Shown here: in pieces, positions 37,401-45,809 of the stretch
Position numbering within the stretch: the first letter of the stretch is position 1
Layout: every line of letters begins with the position of its first letter
Origin: a virus
Virus record (IMG/VR): IMGVR_UViG_3300030329_006380
Location: 62,001 to 126,000 of that record
Reading direction: 5' to 3' (one strand)
Length of the DNA: 64,000 bases
The notes under the pieces: generated by a model
The model's input: the letters and a program-made list of their open reading frames with translations, nothing else
The model's database searches: none
Told to the model about the DNA's origin: nothing
Translations under genes and position numbers: made by a program

Positions 37401-40400
37401 CAGACTTAAGATCATTCCAGAAAACGGATCCATAGTCTGTCACCTTTATATACCGCTCTAAGATAAACGGCAGTGCTGTACCATCGAAAATCTCTTCGGG
37501 GAGTCGAGGAGCGGAACTCAAATTTTGTTCTTCTTTTAGGAGGGAGGGAATATCAACAACCTGTTTAACGAAATACTTGTTTACCGGATCACGTGCGATG
37601 GGATTAATATTTCTAAATCTAGGATTAATATTTCCTAAAAATAAACTATTGATATCCTCTATCTCTGATCCTATATAGCTCTCTACTTCGTGCCTCACGG
37701 TATAGAGTTGTTCGCGTGCCATGAACTCCAAATATCCCATTTTAATTTTATTAGTTTCTGGGTCTCTCTCCCATGAACTAAATTGACCCGAGGCCTCCTC
37801 GTCGCTCACAACTATACACTCGCAATCATAAGATCGGGATACCTCGTCATACCATGTAAAGAATGTTGGCGGATCAATCATAAATTGCGGAGTGTGTGGA
37901 ATTAAGCTTTCCGGGTCTAGACCGTCGCGATACATTCTTTCCGAAATCTCATTTATACTCTGTGGTGTCCAATCCGGAGAGCGAAGATCAGAGGCAGCAG
38001 TGGCGATAATCTCTTCCAGACCCTTGAAAATTTGTTCTCGGAGAGCATCTAGAGTTTGGAGTCTCTCTGGATATCTCTCAATCTCAAGTGCCGGGCCTTG
38101 AGTATAGTCTTTGTCCGGCCACCAATTCAACTCCACCTCAAGAGCATGCAAAGATTCATGATTTTCCGTCAGTCTAGGATCGAAATTATCTCTTCTCTCT
38201 CGATCATCAACAAAATCTGCCGGAAGTTCTCCATTAGAATCTCTCAAAATATCTAAATTTTGTTTATAAGCCCAGTAGACATTATACCAATTACGAAGAG
38301 CAAAATAGTATCTAGAGTGAGGAAGCATATCATCAACATCCTGAAATTTAACACTGATCCTCTCTTGATTCATAATGGGATCAAGCGTAACGATAACTTG
38401 CTGTCCTAGGAATTTATCAAAGAAATTCTCCTCGGCCTCTATTCGTCGCAGAATAGAAATTTCACACCATCTTAAAAATTCTTCATAAAAAGTTGCCTTC
38501 CAAGAAGAAACGTTTTTAATTAATAATCTTTCATGAACTCCTGCATTTTGTAAGAACTTTCGAATTTCTTTGAATCCATGGATTCTCCCACTAAGAGGAA
38601 AGCTCCCTTCTCTTGTTAAGCCATCCCGCAGATGTTTTACAGCTAATTTTAAAATAGGTTCGTCCATAACATCCTGCGAATTGAACCTAGAAAATGGGAA
38701 TATCCCACTTAAAATAAATTCTAACATGTACACTCTTATGAAGGTGTTGACAACGCCCTCAAAAACTGCCATACCAAATCTCTCTTTGTGGTCACTTATA
38801 ATCTGATCGGAATAATATCTGTCTCTCACATGCGCAGTAATTGTATCGATATTAACTAAGCTATCCTTGGGGGGTACACACGCTTTATCCCCCTTGAGCG
38901 CCAGATTTCTCAGTGCCCCGTAGCTAAAATATTTAGAATTACCAACGGCTGCAGCCATTGATTGTAAAAACTCCTGTGTCAATACATTAAAATTATCACG
39001 GAGATAGTAATCATAAAGAGGGGAAGTATCAGCCGTGAGATTAGAGACATCCACACCTACACCTGCGAACTCACGTTGCCAAGTTTTCATCATGAAGTGG
39101 GCGAAAATTTCTTGTTGTAAAGATGCGAAACCCTTAGGTTCATAATTCTTCACAACATCCATATTTAATATTTCAGGTTTTATTTTTTTCTCACCAGCAA
39201 TATTAAGTACCGGGCCGCTTAAAACATTTAAGAAATCTTGTTCATATCCAGATACCGTCGGGCCAGCTACAGACACTACTTCGCTATCTAACTGCACTTC
39301 GTAAAAATCCCTCTGCTTATCCCATTCAACACAGAAAGAAGAAAGAGGAAGAGAATAGGTCATCTTTATTTTCCCAACTATAGGTTCCATACCCATTGCT
39401 CGGGCCAAGGGGGACTGGCCCGATTCATGCTCATTTGTCGGTGTGTCTCCTGCTCCCGGAATATAATCTAATATATTATCCCCCTCGTTAAACTGCAGGT
39501 CGATAGTATCATATGCAAACGATTTAAAGGGTGCCATCTCTAGAGTAAATGCTGTGGCGGTTTTACCCTTGATATCCGCCGCGCTAAACTTGAAATTCTC
39601 CGGTGTACGTAAATCATCCTGCAAGCCTGATCCAATAATCTTTTTTCCTGTTGGTGTCGACATCTTAATTTGTGATAAAGGTCCTCCGGGAGCAGTTAAA
39701 TTACCCAACTGGAGTGGAGAATCGCTATCTGAGTCGACTAAATTCTTAATCATGTTAGAGAATCCGGCCATAGATAAATCCGGAGTAAACATATTGTTTT
39801 CTCTATCTTCTACCGCAGAGGAGACATCTAGAGAAGTGTTACCCGCTAAGATTCCATCAAGATCACTGGGTGATGAATACTTATACTCAGTCTCAATTAG
39901 AGATTCAGGAAAAGAAGTGGCATCACGGTCGAAGGCCATGGCCACTGGCAAGAAAATAGTATCGACGGTTTTGTCAACCATACTTCGAAGCTCTGGTGGG
40001 TCGCGAGGAATCAAACTATCTTCGCCTGGAGCCCCCATTATTGGTGGTATTAACTTTTTAAGGAAGTCCTGCGGGTTCTCAGATAACTGACGAGCGACAT
40101 CACTAACCGCCAAAAGGCGTTGCTGACGGCACAAGCGGACTCCCCTAAGAAGCTCAGCTATTTGATCCGAACTAGAATCTCCTGCCCGCAAACGTTCCTT
40201 AAGTTCATCGATTGGAGCGCCTTCACATATATGATCTGCGATTGGAGTATTATGAATAGAGTTTGAAAGATCAACCAGTTGATCACATATTGTAGTATCC
40301 GATAATCTTCGACCAACAATTATAAATAATTGCTGTATCTGAGTCTGGTCTCTCAAATAAGCTGTTAGTGCGGTGTGTTGACTTTGAAGCAAATCTTCCA

Positions 40401-43389
40401 ACGTATTTAGCGTTCTAGGGTCTGCTTCTCCGCGGATAAGCTGACAAAACTCTTTGGGGCTAACAACTAGAGGAACATCATCCATATATGGCCGCAGCAG
40501 ATCCATATTCATTGGATCTGAGTTGATTCCGGAGCTAATAGCTTCGGCGCTTGCGGGGTCTCCAAAAATATCAAAATTTGTCGCATTGTTCAACAATTGA
40601 TTAAATTCTTCTTGCACCTGTGGATCTGATTTGTCAAATTCGCACCGTAACAAATCATCCAAAAGTTTTTGTATGAGACCTAAGATTATATTCAATAATA
40701 TATCAATAAGAATATCAATTAGCAGGCCCACTAAATAACCAAAAATACCCTCAATAGTGAACCTAGGAATGTCAATATTTGGCAACGACAAATCTATACA
40801 CGAACACAGTAATGGAAGTGCCTTGCAAAGATCTTTACAGATTGCTTCATGAGCAAAGGCAGCGCCCTGTGCGCCTGCGCCCGGACCAAACATCGAATCC
40901 AATCCAGCGACTGCTCCTCCAATTGCCAACTCTGAGGCAACGGCTGCAGCAGGTGGCAAATATGCATCATCGCCTTGATCCAAAATTACGCCGGAGGGAG
41001 TATACTCAAAAGACATTTTATCTGATATCGACACTCCCATAGCATCGGCTGCGGCCTTTATTCCCGGCGGAGTCGGAATCGTGACTTCCCTATTGGCCAA
41101 AGTTGTATTGCGTCCCGGTGGAGACGCAGTGTGAGCCCGAACATATCTCCCTGCACGCGCGCCGGCTGGAAGTTTTTCTGTACTCTCGTTATTTTTAAGA
41201 GAGTCAATAGTTGGTCTAGTTGAATGCCACCATTCTTCTGGTGATTGTGCCGGAGGCGGAGCACCGGTCAAGTTGGCTTGTTCAATTAGGTCTTCCACTT
41301 CTCGCAATTGTTGCTGTGCGCGGTCGCCTTGGGCCTCCAGAACGCTACATGTACACTCTAACGCCTTTTTCATTATTCCGCGTACATTAATGGCATTCCA
41401 TATTTTACCCATATCTTCCCATGTTGGTGATTGATAGTCCTCCGCTGAAAAGAATTGACCGTTAGCGCCGAAGGCACCCTTACCTGCAAGCCTTTTAATA
41501 ATATCAGAAATAACCGGTTCATTAATAAACTCATAATCCGTCTTAAGGCACTGCGAAAGGCCGGGCGACATAAGTTTGATGTCCGCATCTTCCAATAATT
41601 TAAAACTAGCCTTTTTAAGCGGAGAATACTTACTTCGATAAGCTTCAGGTGGTTTAAAATCTATATATCCCTTATCATGCACTTGTTTAGCAGCATCTAT
41701 CAATGCTGTGACGGTATGGATTCCGGATGGTGCGCGGGGGTTGTCTATAGTCGTAAACAAATTAATCGGGGTATTTTTACCCGGACAAGAAGCTAGAACA
41801 AAGCCCTCTTGGTAGTTCAAGAAATCTTTTTTAAGTTTCTCCGGATCTAACAAGTTTTTAATTTGAGCCTTGGTATTTTTACCTATTTTTCCAAAATGAT
41901 CTTTGATCCCATCACTACTCCACAAATCAAAGTCGCAGCATTTTAATGGACGTAAGGGATCGGGTTTGCATGGTCCTTTATCTGAGCTAGCTAAATTTGC
42001 TACTTTATCAGGAGTAGGCATTATAAAGTCCTGAATAAAATCCTCTGCGGATACCTGATTTCTCTTGGATCTGATCACCTCAACCAAAAAATCATAATTT
42101 TCCAAAAGGACCATGGTTCTGGTCATGGAGCAGGGGGCATTTTCCCGGAAGAAATTAAAACCAACCGTCAATGGGATATTCCCTAATCCCTGATCGATCA
42201 TGACATAACTTATCTTGTGGTCCATGTCGAATCCAATTTCGATAAAATCGTTATTTTGTCGACGAAAATTAAAACCGTTTGTCCTCAAAAAATTAGCCAA
42301 AAAAGGTATAAATTCACTTAACCGCTCTGCTTCATATGCAAATGAAAAATCACCATAACCCAGTGGGCCCTTGTACATCCCTTCAACATCTCTCCATTTA
42401 GCATCTTGATGAAACTCCAAAAGATAAAAATTAATTAAATTTATATTCTCTTGCATCTCAGATGTATTGAATCTAACAGTAGTAAAGTGATTTGGTATCT
42501 TCTCTTCCAAGAAGGTGTGTAAATTTCTAGTTCGCTTTGGGATTGCATCGAAATATTTTGCAGGCACAGTAACTAAAACCTTAAGCCCGCCGCCAGGAGG
42601 CGGATCAATATGCCAAGCTGTCGCTCTAGCAAATTCATATGCATCATGCTTAAAGATGTTTTTAAAATCTTCATCTCTTACTTTGTCATAATATTCAAAA
42701 AGTGCATCAATACCCAGAGATATCGCATGATTTTTTCTAGCCTCCAGTTCCTGCTCCGAGCCTCCGGCGCCAGAATCTCTTGTCCTCACGGTAATCCAAT
42801 ATTCACATCTAGGCGCGTACAAATAAGGCTTAATTAAATTAACCCACTGAGAGGTTGTTGCGTCACAAACAGTGCCTTCTAAAGTAGAGGTTATCCTACA
42901 TGTATTGTTGGTAACCGGCAACAATCGCTTGGTCTGGGAAAGTCTTCGAATATATTTTGCCTGAATAAAAGCTTCTGTGTCTGCTAATTCCCCATTCAGT
43001 ATGCGAATTTTGTGAAATTCGGAGTTCCTACCAACATGAGTATTGGTTAATTTGACAATTGTACCAACATGAGCGTTTTGACCGGTGGCCTGCGATAAAT
43101 AATAAGAGTTAACTCTGGCCAATAAGTTGCTTCCGTCAATCAAAACTGCGGGACTGGTGAACACCGGTGGGCACCAAGATCCCTCCACTTTATCTCTCCC
43201 AGTGAAAACAAAATGGGAAGCCTCGGGATATCTTATTGCAGCGGTGTCCGCGGAGCCCAATATTGTCATATATCGCTGAAAATCTTCCTCTTCATTAATG
43301 GACTCTATTTCTTCTATGTAAGAATTCCGGGATGATAGATACTGTATTCGAGCTAGTTGTTGTTTTCTTTCAAAAATTGAATCAGACAT
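34495..43389 (-). CDS. Giant virion protein (2964 aa), function unknown
   Basis: This is one uninterrupted 2964-aa frame and the largest gene in the window. It starts MSDSIFERKQQLARIQYLSS. Two unusually hydrophobic stretches stand out: IFGYLVGLLIDILIDILLNI near residue 880 and LLAFITYVPKKLLQIILSVP near 2870. A short Ala/Gly-rich region precedes the first. No catalytic motif is evident in the remainder. The C-terminus is Gly/Arg-rich (SGGADNDFPFGG). It lies directly between the hub-spike genes and gp25, so a baseplate role is likely. The hydrophobic stretches could insert into membrane on ejection, which is speculation. A tape-measure function is less likely because no long coiled coil is apparent. 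Confidence 0.82.
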   Translation of the reverse strand: MSDSIFERKQQLARIQYLSSRNSYIEEIESINEEEDFQRYMTILGSADTAAIRYPEASHFVFTGRDKVEGSWCPPVFTSPAVLIDGSNLLARVNSYYLSQATGQNAHVGTIVKLTNTHVGRNSEFHKIRILNGELADTEAFIQAKYIRRLSQTKRLLPVTNNTCRITSTLEGTVCDATTSQWVNLIKPYLYAPRCEYWITVRTRDSGAGGSEQELEARKNHAISLGIDALFEYYDKVRDEDFKNIFKHDAYEFARATAWHIDPPPGGGLKVLVTVPAKYFDAIPKRTRNLHTFLEEKIPNHFTTVRFNTSEMQENINLINFYLLEFHQDAKWRDVEGMYKGPLGYGDFSFAYEAERLSEFIPFLANFLRTNGFNFRRQNNDFIEIGFDMDHKISYVMIDQGLGNIPLTVGFNFFRENAPCSMTRTMVLLENYDFLVEVIRSKRNQVSAEDFIQDFIMPTPDKVANLASSDKGPCKPDPLRPLKCCDFDLWSSDGIKDHFGKIGKNTKAQIKNLLDPEKLKKDFLNYQEGFVLASCPGKNTPINLFTTIDNPRAPSGIHTVTALIDAAKQVHDKGYIDFKPPEAYRSKYSPLKKASFKLLEDADIKLMSPGLSQCLKTDYEFINEPVISDIIKRLAGKGAFGANGQFFSAEDYQSPTWEDMGKIWNAINVRGIMKKALECTCSVLEAQGDRAQQQLREVEDLIEQANLTGAPPPAQSPEEWWHSTRPTIDSLKNNESTEKLPAGARAGRYVRAHTASPPGRNTTLANREVTIPTPPGIKAAADAMGVSISDKMSFEYTPSGVILDQGDDAYLPPAAAVASELAIGGAVAGLDSMFGPGAGAQGAAFAHEAICKDLCKALPLLCSCIDLSLPNIDIPRFTIEGIFGYLVGLLIDILIDILLNIILGLIQKLLDDLLRCEFDKSDPQVQEEFNQLLNNATNFDIFGDPASAEAISSGINSDPMNMDLLRPYMDDVPLVVSPKEFCQLIRGEADPRTLNTLEDLLQSQHTALTAYLRDQTQIQQLFIIVGRRLSDTTICDQLVDLSNSIHNTPIADHICEGAPIDELKERLRAGDSSSDQIAELLRGVRLCRQQRLLAVSDVARQLSENPQDFLKKLIPPIMGAPGEDSLIPRDPPELRSMVDKTVDTIFLPVAMAFDRDATSFPESLIETEYKYSSPSDLDGILAGNTSLDVSSAVEDRENNMFTPDLSMAGFSNMIKNLVDSDSDSPLQLGNLTAPGGPLSQIKMSTPTGKKIIGSGLQDDLRTPENFKFSAADIKGKTATAFTLEMAPFKSFAYDTIDLQFNEGDNILDYIPGAGDTPTNEHESGQSPLARAMGMEPIVGKIKMTYSLPLSSFCVEWDKQRDFYEVQLDSEVVSVAGPTVSGYEQDFLNVLSGPVLNIAGEKKIKPEILNMDVVKNYEPKGFASLQQEIFAHFMMKTWQREFAGVGVDVSNLTADTSPLYDYYLRDNFNVLTQEFLQSMAAAVGNSKYFSYGALRNLALKGDKACVPPKDSLVNIDTITAHVRDRYYSDQIISDHKERFGMAVFEGVVNTFIRVYMLEFILSGIFPFSRFNSQDVMDEPILKLAVKHLRDGLTREGSFPLSGRIHGFKEIRKFLQNAGVHERLLIKNVSSWKATFYEEFLRWCEISILRRIEAEENFFDKFLGQQVIVTLDPIMNQERISVKFQDVDDMLPHSRYYFALRNWYNVYWAYKQNLDILRDSNGELPADFVDDRERRDNFDPRLTENHESLHALEVELNWWPDKDYTQGPALEIERYPERLQTLDALREQIFKGLEEIIATAASDLRSPDWTPQSINEISERMYRDGLDPESLIPHTPQFMIDPPTFFTWYDEVSRSYDCECIVVSDEEASGQFSSWERDPETNKIKMGYLEFMAREQLYTVRHEVESYIGSEIEDINSLFLGNINPRFRNINPIARDPVNKYFVKQVVDIPSLLKEEQNLSSAPRLPEEIFDGTALPFILERYIKVTDYGSVFWNDLKSANIQDFFGPDTNYTSDQMYQLWEKMAPGNRFLTYPNPSRSNPQDPESIYLDLNPEKKQDNTYFKESIVPIEQWFEWLASLGFQDENGNKVNPMWQVNSETGKAIFNYEHMFENMEFGLRLMMVDKQYQKSVYSEESIVEILSDVSTYEEAIDIIKDRDTQNEGTFSLLEELSDEAKGIISRKNKAFLLTESTYSTFNASASGVPFAHQVASVRYPESEIAFLSVPVVEKLQKIDINQLSTSIQGGEDLEYAWFTAPEFPKLSIHTDSMSAGGELLQWRSYEPTYVGDTKVGVTHSGNLDDLYAIIFGIDREYAAGKQIIPASSVCGDMTEILRKITDAGYWENLSYFVSLRRYNDMTNSFSEDNDSAILAIQALDRGIREIEDKIQQYFISRFPWVEKDLWILPQDGGEYPFGSSRIFRADLVRSPEFEGAFGPEGFRHFSDASFLSTVLAVINTSAGLKTFWNTPIQVVVDTTRTKKTRTVPGTCDTNNPATFNHRQLSFPVAQCMEDYWESSNVYETQTTAPCWESWTTRLKTIFKRYLPEKSTSWVESIAGPGSFTKTITVQTGRTTPMLVGTEGWLNSLPDIDTEIPVDEDFHSTWTDNMAPAWALIRRCPVDQAGDPKAIRPDVVRRFIHRGNRIEHHSGNRVLFEPGGCYEEYYHQAIFTETRTVFDSDAYEEFRLTLNQKINDAIERINMRYERKMRRALISINNLQKNYRSSSSSFDFPNLPADAIDLFNGRNGERGYKHRLIEDLISSHNYSLLTDYIFPLKRFASLFSIYSTSKISGLTLYRNVFADTKLHAKQLFIAMASSFVSDENGRPGWWRVDIPEMMKNGAFDPLPWWMKLLQTDLSFNLLAFITYVPKKLLQIILSVPWFAAIVDPLCSVLSGWPWTGKWTTCKDLLGRLPPNRKSDDDDEENLPRRLGDGYGCGTREQIKEREARAAGRKARTSVPNSFSGGADNDFPFGG

Positions 43390-43406
43390 TTTTTACCTTT
43401 CGTGCA

Positions 43407-44453
43407 CTAATTTGTTGAATTATGGTGGCTTAAAATATATTGTGGTGCCAGAGGTTGCAAATATTTAAATGAATCGGCAACTAAATTAATCCTACCCAAC
43501 AAACAAGGGAACGTACATTGCATTAACATATCAATATTAACTTTTATTCCGGCCGGCAAAGCAGAAAAGGAAAGAGAGGTGGGGGTGGCCGGTGTCGTCG
43601 TCGCGTGGCTGTGGAACATTAGTGCATTATTATATAATGCTTGTGTTTGTATGATATTATCGATAACATTATATATATCATTCAAGGTATCTAACACCGT
43701 ATTACAAAATTCATAAAGATTATTGCCCTTAACTAAGGGCTGTAGCTCCCATTTAGTACCGGGAGTATCCTTGTTGCCGGCTATTAAGTCAATTCCCTCA
43801 GGATGTGCCGCTTCCCAGCCTTGACCCAAAGAGTTTCTCTCATCGGCCCCAGTTATAATTTTAATTCCCGCATCTCGTGAAACCAATCTTATACCGTCAG
43901 CTTTTGCTAATACAAAAGACCTCGGCCAATAATCATTCCCTATTGTCCCTCCGGCCAGCGAATAATCCAAATCCATCCTAGATTTCTGCACAATTTTAAC
44001 ACGTGCAGCGTCCAAAGAAACATGGGGATCTGCATATAGTGGTTCAATCTCAAATTGATCCAGTGCTTTATCGCGAGATTTTGGATCAGAAACTGTTCTA
44101 GCAACAGTAACTTGATTAGTGCGTATCTTAGAATCAACTGTTACTGCACGAACTGCTGGGCCACATGGACCAGCGACTAAATCAATCATGCCGCATAGAG
44201 AGTGGCCCATGCCGCCATACCCAGTCAATCTAGATCCGGGCCTGTCAACACCTAAAGTTATTCTAGCCGTCCTTCTGTCGCTTTCAAGGACTTTTTCTGC
44301 ATCCGCCCTATTATAATAAGGCACTGGCTCAGTCATAAAAGTGCATGCCACTCCCTGAACCCTGCCTTCTATTTCTGCTACTGATCTCTGCACTGGATCC
44401 AATCGATCCGGATCATTAATTTTTTGATAAGTTCCAAAAACTGGATTTGTCAT
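43407..44453 (-). CDS. Baseplate spike-associated structural protein
   Basis: This encodes 348 aa. The central part is beta-rich with phrases such as SDPKSRDKALDQFEIEPLY, IRLVSRDAGIKIITG and EGIDLIAGN, followed by QPLVKGNNLYEFC, a helix, and MFHSHATTTPATPTS. Short beta repeats followed by QPxVKGxNL and a His-x-His segment recall central-spike proteins of contractile tails, where paired histidines can bind metal. It directly follows the three OB-fold hub genes in transcription, which supports a spike or hub role. This is a moderate-confidence inference. Ribosome site GATGAGGAG precedes the ATG. Confidence 0.75.
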   Translation of the reverse strand: MTNPVFGTYQKINDPDRLDPVQRSVAEIEGRVQGVACTFMTEPVPYYNRADAEKVLESDRRTARITLGVDRPGSRLTGYGGMGHSLCGMIDLVAGPCGPAVRAVTVDSKIRTNQVTVARTVSDPKSRDKALDQFEIEPLYADPHVSLDAARVKIVQKSRMDLDYSLAGGTIGNDYWPRSFVLAKADGIRLVSRDAGIKIITGADERNSLGQGWEAAHPEGIDLIAGNKDTPGTKWELQPLVKGNNLYEFCNTVLDTLNDIYNVIDNIIQTQALYNNALMFHSHATTTPATPTSLSFSALPAGIKVNIDMLMQCTFPCLLGRINLVADSFKYLQPLAPQYILSHHNSTN

Positions 44454-44479
44454 CTTTTCTCCTCATCATAATTAGAATA

Positions 44480-44487
44480 TATTTAAA
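44480..44487 (-). promoter_or_regulatory. Weak late-promoter-like octamer
   Basis: The 36-base gap before the gene at 43407-44453 holds minus-strand TTTAAATA, one mismatch from TATAAATA, about 27 bases from the ATG. This is one of the larger gaps in the window. The AT-rich context makes this a weak call, listed because a gp55-like sigma factor is present. Confidence 0.2.
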
Positions 44488-44489
44488 TA

Positions 44490-45800
44490 TTACGGCCGGA
44501 TTATCTGAACATAGTTATCCGGCCATGTCAAAACTTCACGTGTTCCAACATACCATGGCTGTTTAAGAGACTTTTGACTACTAGGATTTCCCGGATCTGG
44601 CTGGACCGATACGTGCTGAAATACGCACCTATCTCCATCTTGACATGTTCCTCCCAGTCTAACCGGTACATTTTTCCTAGTTACTGAGCCCAAAGCAAAA
44701 TCTGTGACTTTGGGCTTGGGATTTCTTACTTGACCCTTTGCCCACGACATCGTTAAGTTCATCATTTTAGATTTTTTATTAATTGTTTCTGACAGGGTCC
44801 AAGATTGAAGTTTTGCTCGCCATGATGTGCGATGTGTAGAGCACTTATCTGTTCCATGGCTCTTTGCACCTTTAGCGCAGAATTTACCAGACGCCAACCA
44901 AAGAGGGTTAATTGGTTGCGAATACGCTCGAATTGTCTTATAATAAGAACTACCATAGCTGTTACCACGAAGTTTAAAAATAACAAATTTTAAGGCCATA
45001 GACCATAGAGTCAAATCTAGATGACCACCTTCTCCAACAAGCATCTTGGCGGCCCAAAATATATCTGCATCTGTAAGCTGATAATTGATTTTTCTATCAG
45101 AAGTAATTATTCTCCCCCATTTCCCATCGAACCCTAAACGTCGGGCTTCCTGCAGATCGGCGGCGGGGATTGATGGAGGAGGAATTGTTGCAGTAATTGG
45201 GCCGGATTGTCTTCCAGAAGTTGAGGAACCCCCCGCAGTACCTATAACATTTGTTCTTTTCAGTCCTGCCGCGGCTTCGGCACCTAGATATAATGGGTCT
45301 TCTCTGGTAGCGAGATTCCCGAATCTAACACGAACTATTTGACCGGGGTTTGGTATTTCCACAGAATCAGATTGCGCATAAAAAGTTGGATACATATCAA
45401 TTATTGGATGCCAACATTTCGAAATCTTCTTACCGGTAAGTTTTGATAAACAATCTTCACTGCCGGTAAATACTGGTACCGGCAACATATAATGTAATTC
45501 TGGGATTCTAACTTTAACGGCGACTAGTGTTGGCGGAGTAGAAGACTTACCTCTATATTTTTTCATTGGAAAGGAACCGGGCTCATAAGGAAACTTAGAA
45601 TTATTTGAACTGCCTAGCGATTGTTCTACACGCAATACCACACCAACAAAATCTTCTCTTTTGCTGGTAATATCATGATTGTGTTGGTCCTCGGCTATCT
45701 TTTTAGAAGTATTAACAAAATTAGTGTTATTGTTCTTTCTGTGACCAAACTTACTAGCCTTAGTGGGGTTGATAATTGAGTCTAAATTTTCAATGCTCAT
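44490..45800 (-). CDS. gp5-like OB-fold hub protein with unassigned C-terminal domain
   Basis: This encodes 436 aa. Residues about 50-175 are the OB-fold module shared with the next two genes upstream: FVGVVLRVE, YEPGSFPMKKYRG, VAVKVRIPELHYMLPVP, HPIIDMYPTFYA, and a PGQIVRVRF strand. A Gly/Ser/Pro linker follows (190-213). The C-terminal domain includes LTDADIFWAAKMLVGEGG, IRAYSQPINPLWL and a cysteine-bearing block near CAKGAKSHGTDKC. The WAAKMLVGEGG motif is faintly like the (A)RxxxGEA motif of SleB-type cell-wall hydrolases, so a peptidoglycan-active domain is possible but unproven. T4 gp5 is the trimeric hub with a lysozyme insert. Confidence 0.82.
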   Translation of the reverse strand: MSIENLDSIINPTKASKFGHRKNNNTNFVNTSKKIAEDQHNHDITSKREDFVGVVLRVEQSLGSSNNSKFPYEPGSFPMKKYRGKSSTPPTLVAVKVRIPELHYMLPVPVFTGSEDCLSKLTGKKISKCWHPIIDMYPTFYAQSDSVEIPNPGQIVRVRFGNLATREDPLYLGAEAAAGLKRTNVIGTAGGSSTSGRQSGPITATIPPPSIPAADLQEARRLGFDGKWGRIITSDRKINYQLTDADIFWAAKMLVGEGGHLDLTLWSMALKFVIFKLRGNSYGSSYYKTIRAYSQPINPLWLASGKFCAKGAKSHGTDKCSTHRTSWRAKLQSWTLSETINKKSKMMNLTMSWAKGQVRNPKPKVTDFALGSVTRKNVPVRLGGTCQDGDRCVFQHVSVQPDPGNPSSQKSLKQPWYVGTREVLTWPDNYVQIIRP

Positions 45801-45809
45801 GATATGTTC

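Noticed and set aside
39554-40090. 178-aa plus-strand ORF
   Set aside because: It lies wholly inside the 2964-aa gene on the opposite strand, has no ribosome site or recognisable domain, and reads as an antisense shadow.
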